From: Nitrospirota bacterium
GTDB lineage: Bacteria; Nitrospirota_A; Leptospirillia; Leptospirillales; Leptospirillaceae
Reading direction: 5' to 3'
Assembly: GCA_021844645.1 (NCBI GenBank)
Contig: JAKBTA010000041.1
Coordinates: forward strand, 1-11,427
DNA: 11,427 nt
Shown here: piece by piece, positions 6,754-11,427 of the stretch
Position numbering within the stretch: the first letter of the stretch is position 1
Layout: each line of letters starts with the position of its first letter
The notes under the pieces: generated by a model
What the model saw: the letters and a program-made list of their open reading frames with translations, nothing else
Databases searched by the model: none
What the model was told of the DNA's origin: nothing
Position numbers and translations under genes: made by a program

Positions 6754-7460
6754 GGGATGGTTCCGGGAGGAATCCCGCCAGGGACTCCGGGCTGTTGCGG
6801 AATGCCGCCAGGAGCACCTGGTGCGTTGGGAAATGGGCTGGCCATCCCTCCAGGTGTTTGGGGGGAGAGGGGTTGGGAAAGAGACTGGTTCGGGATAATG
6901 AACGTTGCCGATTGCAGGTTGTGGGCCATGGAGGAGACAAGACGGGTAACCGCCGACTGGGAGGCTTCGTTCATGGCATAGGACTGGTTTTGCTGGAAGA
7001 TGGCAAGGTTGTTGTTGACGTACATTGGCGCTCCGCCAATAATCGATCCGCCTTGCCATATCACTTTTCCGTCGTATCCGGTGACTTTTGCAGAGAGGAC
7101 AATTTCGACAAGGTATTGTTCAATTCCCTGGGTCGATGAAAGGGCAAGCGGGATTTCAGCTGCATTGACAACCGATCCCGATAACACAAGGTCCGCGTAT
7201 TTTGGGTTGTTGACAAGTGTGATGCCGGAGACCTTCAGAAGCTCATCCTTCAAAAGCTGCGTGACCTGGGTTTCAATCAGGGGGAAAACGGTTGCATTAT
7301 GAAAAGACTGGACAGACATTGTCACATGCTTTCCCAGGGAGAGGTGTCTCGCATTTGGGAGGTGGGTCAACCCCGACAGGTTGGAGAGGTGATATCCGCA
7401 ACCGCCCAGGGTTCCCAGATAAAGGATCAGAAAGCTCATTCGCCAGAGAAAGTGTCTCAA
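6750..7460 (-). CDS. lptE: LptE-family LPS-assembly lipoprotein
   Basis: A 236-residue predicted outer-membrane lipoprotein. A short basic n-region (MRHFLWR) and a hydrophobic stretch lead to the lipobox LGGC with acylated Cys21, followed by the GYHL that typically follows the cysteine in LptE. LptE plugs the LptD barrel and is needed for LPS delivery to the outer leaflet. The body (residues 40-190) has the alternating strands and QGIEQYLVEIVLSAKV region expected. Residues 200-236 form an unusual Pro/Gly-rich tail with repeated PGGI/PGGM units, absent from well-studied LptE proteins. Start is a TTG (7458-7460), 4 bases after the leuS stop; an ATG at codon 8 is possible but would remove most of the basic n-region. 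The end overlaps the holA ATG. Function is inferred from family and synteny. Confidence 0.8.
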   Translation of the reverse strand: MRHFLWRMSFLILYLGTLGGCGYHLSNLSGLTHLPNARHLSLGKHVTMSVQSFHNATVFPLIETQVTQLLKDELLKVSGITLVNNPKYADLVLSGSVVNAAEIPLALSSTQGIEQYLVEIVLSAKVTGYDGKVIWQGGSIIGGAPMYVNNNLAIFQQNQSYAMNEASQSAVTRLVSSMAHNLQSATFIIPNQSLSQPLSPQTPGGMASPFPNAPGAPGGIPQQPGVPGGIPPGTIP

Positions 7461-7464
7461 GGGA

Positions 7465-9951
7465 TTATCCGGGTCCTATGACAAAATTCATGAGTTTTCC
7501 GGGAACATGGACGACTTTCTTGATCTGGAAGCCTTCAATGGCCCGGATGACCTTTTCGTCATTGAGGGCGGTTTCCCTGAGCTCACTTTCTGTTGTGGAT
7601 GGAGGAAGCATGAGTGTTGCCCTCAGTTTTCCATTGACCTGGATGATGAACGGGACAACATCCCTCACCAGGGCCGACTGGTCCAGTTCTGGCCAGGGAG
7701 CATCAGCAACAAGTCCTTCTTCGCCAAGCAGGTTCCAGAGATGCTGGGAAAGATGCGGTGCGAAAGGGGACAGCAACATGGATGTGACCTGTAACCCCTC
7801 TTGCAGGACCATTCGTTCGTCAGCGCCTTTCTGAAGGTCGATCGAATAGAGTGTATTCAGGAGCTCCATTAGTCGGGCAATGGCGGTGTTCATCTGTGCA
7901 TCCCCGTCAAGATCCCTTGTCACGTCCTGGATTGTTTCATGGATTTTGGTCCGAACAAGTCGCAGTTCTTGTGAAAGGCTGGCGGGTGGGGTTCTGGTTG
8001 GCAGGAACCCGGGGTGGGAAACGAGTTCCTGCGATTTTTGGGAGAGCCTCCCCAAAAACCGGAAAGCTCCTTCGACCGCCTTGTCATCCCATGCCAGATC
8101 TTTGTCAGGTGGCGCGGAAAAAAGGGTAAACAGCCTTACCGTATCGGCTCCATAGCGGTCAATGAGCAAATCGGGATCGACGACATTGCCTTTTGATTTC
8201 GACATCTTGCTTCCATCTTTTAAAACCATTCCCTGGGTCAGGAGGGCGTCGAATGGTTCCCTGACAGGGGACAGACCCAGATCATTTAAGACCTTTGTGA
8301 AAAAACGGGCATAGAGAAGATGCAGGATGGCATGCTCCACTCCCCCGACGTATTGGTCAACCGGGAGCCAGTGTGCAGCTGTCTGTCGATCAAAGGGCAA
8401 CTGGGTGTTTTTGGGGTCGGTAAATCTGAGGAAATACCATGACGAGTCGATGAATGTATCCATCGTGTCGGTTTCTCTTTTGGCATCTTCGCCGCATTTC
8501 GGGCATTTGACATGGAGAAAGGAGGGGTGCTCTGCCAGTGGTGAGCCTCCTTTGCCGGTAAAAGAAACGTGGTCCGGAAGAATGACTGGGAGATCCTGGT
8601 CGGGGACCGGAACCAATCCGCATGTGTCACAGTAGATCACCGGGATGGGTGTTCCCCAGTATCGCTGTCGGGAGATTCCCCAATCTCTCAGCCTGTAAGT
8701 CGTAACAGACCGACCAAGCCCTTTTTCTTCGAGATGTCTGGTGATTTCAACTTTGGCCAGATCATTCCGGAGTCCGTCAAATTTTCCTGATTGAACAAGA
8801 ACGCCTGGGCCGGTCATGGCTTCCAGCGGTGATCCGGCCGGATTCTTTTCCGGGTCGGAGATGACGGTTTTGATCGGGAGACCATACTTTGAGGCAAATT
8901 CAAAATCTCTTGTGTCATGGGCAGGAACTCCCATGACAACGCCCGTGCCATATCCTGAAACAACAAAGTTCCCTATCCAGAGGGGGATGGTTTCTCCGGT
9001 CAGTGGATGGATCAGTCTGATCCCAGAGTCGATACCCTCTTTTTCAATGATCTCGGTATTCCTTTCGGTTGTCCGCTTGTGGAGCGTTTCCCGGATAAAT
9101 GCATGGGCCAAATCCCTGTTGTCAGAGCGGGAAAGAAGGTTCTCCATCTCTTCGTGTTCAGGCGCGATAGTCACGAATGTTACTCCAAACAGGGTATCTG
9201 GCCGGGTGGTAAAGACCGTCAGATGTTTGTCCATTCCGGCGATGGAAAAGTCGATATGGGCTCCTGTTGAAGGTCCAATCCAGTTTTCCTGCATGGTCCT
9301 GACCTTTTCCGGCCAACCGGAAAGATCCTTGAGTGTGTCATGGAGTTCCTTGGCATAGTCGGTGATTTTCAGATACCACTGTTCGAGGGATCGGAGTTCA
9401 ACCGGGCTTTTGCAGCGCCAGCAAAGCCCATCTTCCACCTGCTCATTTGCAAGGACCGTCGCACACTGGTCACACCAGTTTAAAAGTCCCCCTTTTTTAT
9501 AGGCCAGCCCACGTTTTAAGAACTGGAGAAAGAGCCACTGGTTCCATCGATAGTAGTCCGGGAGACAGGTTGCGATCTCCCTGTCCCAGTCGTAGGAGAG
9601 GCCAAGTTTTTTGAGCTGTTTTTTCATATGAGCGATGTTGTCCGTGGTCCATGTCCCTGGAGGGATATTCCTCTGGATGGCAGCATTTTCGGCCGGAAGG
9701 CCAAATGCGTCCCACCCCATGGGATGAAGGACATTGAATCCCCTCATTCTTTTGTAGCGGGCAAGGGCGTCTCCTATTGAATAATTCCTGACATGACCCA
9801 TATGAATTCTTCCGGAAGGATAAGGGAACATTTCGAGACAGTAGAACTTTGGCCGGGTATTTTGCTCTGCCGTCCGGAAGGTGTTGCTTTTTTCCCAGAT
9901 CGACTGAACATTGGCTTCTATTTCCTTGAAGGGGTATGGGTGCTGGCTCAC
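7465..9951 (-). CDS. leuS: Leucyl-tRNA synthetase
   Basis: An 828-residue class I aminoacyl-tRNA synthetase that charges tRNA-Leu. Using the GTG start, the motifs are HMGH at 50-53 (HIGH box), a zinc knuckle (C160, C163, C177, C180), the CP1 editing domain with TTRPDT at 248-253 and VMGVPAHD ending at D346, a second CxxC region (YCDTCG and KCPKCG), and KMSKS at 582-586. The C-terminal anticodon-binding and LeuRS-specific regions are complete, so the enzyme looks functional and proofreading. The frame is open to a TTG at 10005. I chose GTG 9949-9951 because family proteins begin near YPFKEIE, GGAGGA lies 11 bases upstream, and a candidate promoter sits between the two starts. First gene of the leuS-lptE-holA operon. 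Confidence 0.95.
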   Translation of the reverse strand: MSQHPYPFKEIEANVQSIWEKSNTFRTAEQNTRPKFYCLEMFPYPSGRIHMGHVRNYSIGDALARYKRMRGFNVLHPMGWDAFGLPAENAAIQRNIPPGTWTTDNIAHMKKQLKKLGLSYDWDREIATCLPDYYRWNQWLFLQFLKRGLAYKKGGLLNWCDQCATVLANEQVEDGLCWRCKSPVELRSLEQWYLKITDYAKELHDTLKDLSGWPEKVRTMQENWIGPSTGAHIDFSIAGMDKHLTVFTTRPDTLFGVTFVTIAPEHEEMENLLSRSDNRDLAHAFIRETLHKRTTERNTEIIEKEGIDSGIRLIHPLTGETIPLWIGNFVVSGYGTGVVMGVPAHDTRDFEFASKYGLPIKTVISDPEKNPAGSPLEAMTGPGVLVQSGKFDGLRNDLAKVEITRHLEEKGLGRSVTTYRLRDWGISRQRYWGTPIPVIYCDTCGLVPVPDQDLPVILPDHVSFTGKGGSPLAEHPSFLHVKCPKCGEDAKRETDTMDTFIDSSWYFLRFTDPKNTQLPFDRQTAAHWLPVDQYVGGVEHAILHLLYARFFTKVLNDLGLSPVREPFDALLTQGMVLKDGSKMSKSKGNVVDPDLLIDRYGADTVRLFTLFSAPPDKDLAWDDKAVEGAFRFLGRLSQKSQELVSHPGFLPTRTPPASLSQELRLVRTKIHETIQDVTRDLDGDAQMNTAIARLMELLNTLYSIDLQKGADERMVLQEGLQVTSMLLSPFAPHLSQHLWNLLGEEGLVADAPWPELDQSALVRDVVPFIIQVNGKLRATLMLPPSTTESELRETALNDEKVIRAIEGFQIKKVVHVPGKLMNFVIGPG

Positions 9952-9995
9952 GGGACGGCTATTCCTCCATTGTGTAAAGGGTATCTGACTTGGAT

Positions 9996-10024
9996 ATCTT
10001 AACAAAAAAACACGGCCTTCTAAA
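9996..10024 (-). promoter_or_regulatory. Candidate promoter of leuS-lptE-holA
   Basis: On the minus strand TTTAGA (10019-10024) and TAAGAT (9996-10001) lie 17 bases apart; each matches 4 of 6 consensus positions. The predicted start site is about 40 bases upstream of the GTG start of leuS. Confidence 0.35.
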
Positions 10025-10072
10025 GGAAAACGGAAAAAATGAATCGAAAAGATGAAGGAGATTTAAGGGGGA

Positions 10073-10101
10073 TTGGATTCCGGAGAAGAAATCACTATAA
10101 T
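10073..10101 (+). promoter_or_regulatory. Promoter of the tRNA-Arg gene
   Basis: A perfect -10 TATAAT (10096-10101) with TTGGAT (10073-10078) 17 bases upstream. Transcription would begin near 10108, leaving a 5' leader of about 14 bases. The GC-rich stretch after the -10 (CGGACG) resembles the discriminators of stable-RNA promoters under growth-rate or stringent control. Confidence 0.7.
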
Positions 10102-10121
10102 CGGACGTCCTTCCTTCTTAT

Positions 10122-10199
10122 GCGCCCGTAGCTCAGCCCGGATAGAGCAACAGACTACGAATCTGAAGGTCGCAGGTTCAACTCCTGCCGGGCGCACCA
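10122..10199 (+). tRNA. tRNA-Arg (anticodon ACG)
   Basis: A complete cloverleaf. The acceptor arms are GCGCCCG (10122-10128) and CGGGCGC (10189-10195), with a GCTC/GAGC D stem and an anticodon stem CAGA/TCTG enclosing the loop CTACGAA, so the anticodon is ACG. The T arm is GCAGG-TTCAACT-CCTGC (10172-10188). The CCA tail is encoded (10197-10199). Position 34 A is expected to be deaminated to inosine to read CGN codons. No clear intrinsic terminator follows; decayed mobile-element sequence begins within 50 bases of the 3' end. Confidence 0.97.
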
Positions 10200-10243
10200 T
10201 ATTTATAAACAACTTAAAGCACTTCCAGAAAACCCAAAAAATC

Positions 10244-10978
10244 TTATGGCACACAAATAGCTAACAGATACAAAATACACTTCAACACTTTTATTCGCCG
10301 GAACCTTTTCTCCGCCGACATCGCCACATTGGAACACCAGCGCCAGGAGGCTCTCCCGGGAAAAACATCCTCTCGCCCGATCCGTCCGGTGCCGAATCGT
10401 GGCAAAGGTGGATTCGATCGGGTTGGTGGTCCGGATCGACACGGGCCGTGGGAAGTCGTAGAAAGGCAGAAGGGTTTTCTCGTCTTTCTTCAGGCATTGG
10501 GCCGCTTTCGGGTATTTGTCCCCGTAGTTCCTCACAAACGCCTGGAACGCCTTCCGTGCCTCTTTCCGGTTCTCGGCATTCCAGATCTCTCGGAGCTGGG
10601 ACTTGGTACGGGCCTGAAGCGACTTAGGCAGGTCGTTCAGGACGTTCAGGGTCTTGTGTTGCCAATATCGCTGTTCCTTTGTGGTCGGGAAGATCTCCCG
10701 CAACGCCGGCCAGGACCCCAGGGCCCTATCACCGATCGCCAGGAGGGGTGCGTTAAGCCCTCTCTCCGCCAGGATGCGCAGCACCTCTTTCCAGCTTTCG
10801 GAAGATTCCCGGAACCCGTCCTTCAGGTTCCGAACCAACTCCCACTGCTCCAAAAACTCTTCCAGCTCCGCCTCCGCAGCCACCTGTAGAAGTCTCCGGG
10901 CCCTTCCCGGAGATACTCCGTGAGAGCATCGATGGATTCTGGACCTTTTTTTCCCTTTGACGTATTCTTCTTTCTTAA
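10244..10978 (-). pseudogene. Decayed IS256-family (mutator-type) transposase
   Basis: The C-terminal half is unmistakable: DGFRESSESWKEVL, GDRALGSW (second catalytic Asp), YWQHKTLNVLNDLPKS, and TTNPIESTFATIRHRTDR (catalytic Glu). The gene is broken in at least three ways. First, the N terminus (PESIDALTEYLREGPGDF) is in a different frame from the following LLQVAAEAELEEFLEQ, with the shift near 10885. Second, the sequence then jumps from LVRN straight to KDGFRES, losing the central segment that carries the first catalytic Asp. Third, after LALVFQ near 10320 the family sequence continues in another frame as AMSAEKRFRRIK and stops at 10244, lacking the usual end. The one long open frame (10203-11069) is therefore an accident of mutation. 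No active transposase is expected. Confidence 0.85.
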
Positions 10979-11043
10979 GGCGCGCTCTTTTTTTCGCTGA
11001 AATGATTGTGTTTGTGGTGAACCACATTTCAGTAGAGCGCGCC
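10979..11043. repeat. 65-bp composite palindrome at the transposase 5' side
   Basis: Three nested complementary pairs: GGCGCGCTCT (10979-10988) with AGAGCGCGCC (11034-11043); CTGAAATG (10997-11004) with CATTTCAG (11025-11032); and TGTGGT (11013-11018) with ACCACA (11021-11026). The second and third pairs share two bases on the right side and so cannot all form at once. It may be an IS terminal repeat facing an internal copy, or a short non-autonomous element. Confidence 0.75.
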
Positions 11044-11158
11044 GCTATTGGCAATCCTCCCTCGTACACTGATTTCCATCATAACTCGTATATGAAATTA
11101 TATACTGTTATAGGGACAACGCCATTTTGTTCTTGGTCTTTTGTCTGGTCTCTTGCCG

Positions 11159-11228
11159 ATTTTACCGTTCGGTATGAATCCGCTAACCATTGCTGTTTTT
11201 CTTGAAAAATAATACCGAACGGTAAAAT
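11159..11228. repeat. 17-bp perfect inverted repeat made of two operator-like dyads
   Basis: The sequence at 11159-11175 is the exact reverse complement of 11212-11228, with 36 bases between. Each arm contains its own 12-bp dyad, TACCG-NN-CGGTA. That symmetry is typical of operators bound by dimeric repressors such as TetR-family proteins. No gene start is visible between or beside the arms within the window. The stretch 11044-11158 before it holds nothing I can assign. Confidence 0.75.
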
Positions 11229-11247
11229 TTGGTTGGGACAAAATCAA

Positions 11248-11261
11248 ACAGCTTAGGCTGT
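11248..11261 (-). terminator. Weak possible terminator after hipA
   Basis: On the minus strand ACAGC-CTAA-GCTGT is followed by TTTGATTTTG, 9 bases after the hipA stop. The stem is only 5 bp, so this is a weak call. Confidence 0.3.
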
Positions 11262-11270
11262 ATCAAAACA

Positions 11271-11427
11271 TCACATACGATCGTCCATGATTGTCATTTG
11301 AAAATTTTTGGATATTTTTTCGGAAGGAGCTTTTGGCACACCACTTTGTTTGGCTATCTCTGGCCATTGTTTAATAGCCTCTTCAACCTCTTGAACGATT
11401 CCCGTAACTTCTGATTTTGAAAATCCA
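11271..11427 (-). CDS. HipA-family toxin kinase, C-terminal end only (partial)
   Basis: An open frame enters from the right edge and gives 51 residues ending with TGA at 11271-11273. The sequence SKSEVTGIVQEVEEAIKQWP, followed by EIAKQSGVP and a last helix (SEKISKNFQM), fits the C-terminal helices of HipA-family serine/threonine kinases. These are toxins of HipBA toxin-antitoxin systems that phosphorylate glutamyl-tRNA synthetase or related targets. The kinase core and any hipB antitoxin gene lie outside the window. No start codon is visible, so this short end is easily missed. Assignment rests on a short tail and is moderate. Confidence 0.58.
   Translation of the reverse strand, partial: GFSKSEVTGIVQEVEEAIKQWPEIAKQSGVPKAPSEKISKNFQMTIMDDRM

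Larger units (their letters stand above)
10244..11043 (-). mobile_element. Remnant of an IS256-family insertion sequence
   Basis: Bounds are approximate. The right side may end at the GGCGCGCTCT arm at 11034-11043. The left side shows no matching terminal repeat before the tRNA and appears truncated within or just after the transposase 3' end. No target-site duplication is recognisable. Confidence 0.55.

Noticed and set aside
6754..7059. 102-codon N-terminal extension of holA
   Set aside because: It lies within lptE, has no delta-subunit character, and the ATGA overlap gives a better start.
10122..10260. Phage or island attachment site at the tRNA 3' end
   Set aside because: No second copy of the tRNA 3' segment and no integrase gene are present within the window, so it cannot be called.
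10063..10264. Open frames on both strands across the tRNA-Arg gene, including a minus-strand product with AGVEPATF
   Set aside because: These are translations of the tRNA itself; the AGVEPATF-type peptide is a familiar false protein produced antisense to tRNA genes.
10203..11069. A single intact 288-codon transposase gene
   Set aside because: Its first 60 or so codons run through the palindrome and out of frame with family sequence, and its last 40 codons run out of frame to within 4 bases of the tRNA.
11229..11414. Plus-strand frame of 61 codons at the right edge
   Set aside because: It is antisense to the hipA 3' end, which has the recognisable protein sequence.

Overview
The window reads as the chromosome of a diderm bacterium of medium GC content. 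It carries an LPS-assembly lipoprotein (LptE), the lipid II flippase MurJ and a TtuA-type tRNA thiolase. Overall composition, frequent TTG starts and the mix of genes would fit a Leptospirillum-like member of the Nitrospirota. That placement is inference; no 16S rRNA or species-specific marker is present.

Layout. (1) 40-2221, minus strand: a tightly overlapping set of three genes, read 2221 to 40. They encode a MoaD/ThiS/TtuB-like ubiquitin-fold sulfur carrier, a TtuA-like Fe-S tRNA 2-thiouridine synthase, and a PD-(D/E)XK nuclease with an apparent 4Fe-4S cluster. A DUF721/DciA-like gene (2383-2871, minus) lies upstream of them. (2) 3037-3606, plus: a conserved HNH endonuclease whose 3' end overlaps the 3' end of murJ (3577-5190, minus). 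(3) 5191-5429: a divergent intergenic region with a near-consensus sigma-70 promoter, followed by rpsT (5430-5693, plus). rpsT has a TTG start behind a perfect Shine-Dalgarno sequence and overlaps the 3' end of holA. (4) 5677-9951, minus: a leuS-lptE-holA operon with a 4-base gap and then an ATGA overlap. (5) 10073-10199, plus: a tRNA-Arg(ACG) gene with its own promoter. (6) 10244-11427: an accessory patch immediately after the tRNA. It holds a decayed IS256-family transposase, a 65-bp composite palindrome, a 17-bp inverted repeat built from two operator-like dyads, and the last 51 codons of a HipA-family toxin gene that enters from the right edge.

How the genes work together. The carrier and thiolase probably form a tRNA U54 thiolation unit of the Thermus TtuB/TtuA type. 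The carrier's Gly-Gly codons appear to double as the ribosome-binding site of the thiolase gene. leuS-lptE-holA and murJ/rpsT are housekeeping loci for translation, outer-membrane biogenesis, replication and peptidoglycan synthesis. The tRNA marks the junction between this compact core and an AT-richer region with signs of transfer.

No wholly new system is proved here. The best leads are the carrier-thiolase-nuclease cassette, with its non-terminal Gly-Gly motif, and the unexplained symmetric DNA elements between the IS remnant and hipA.
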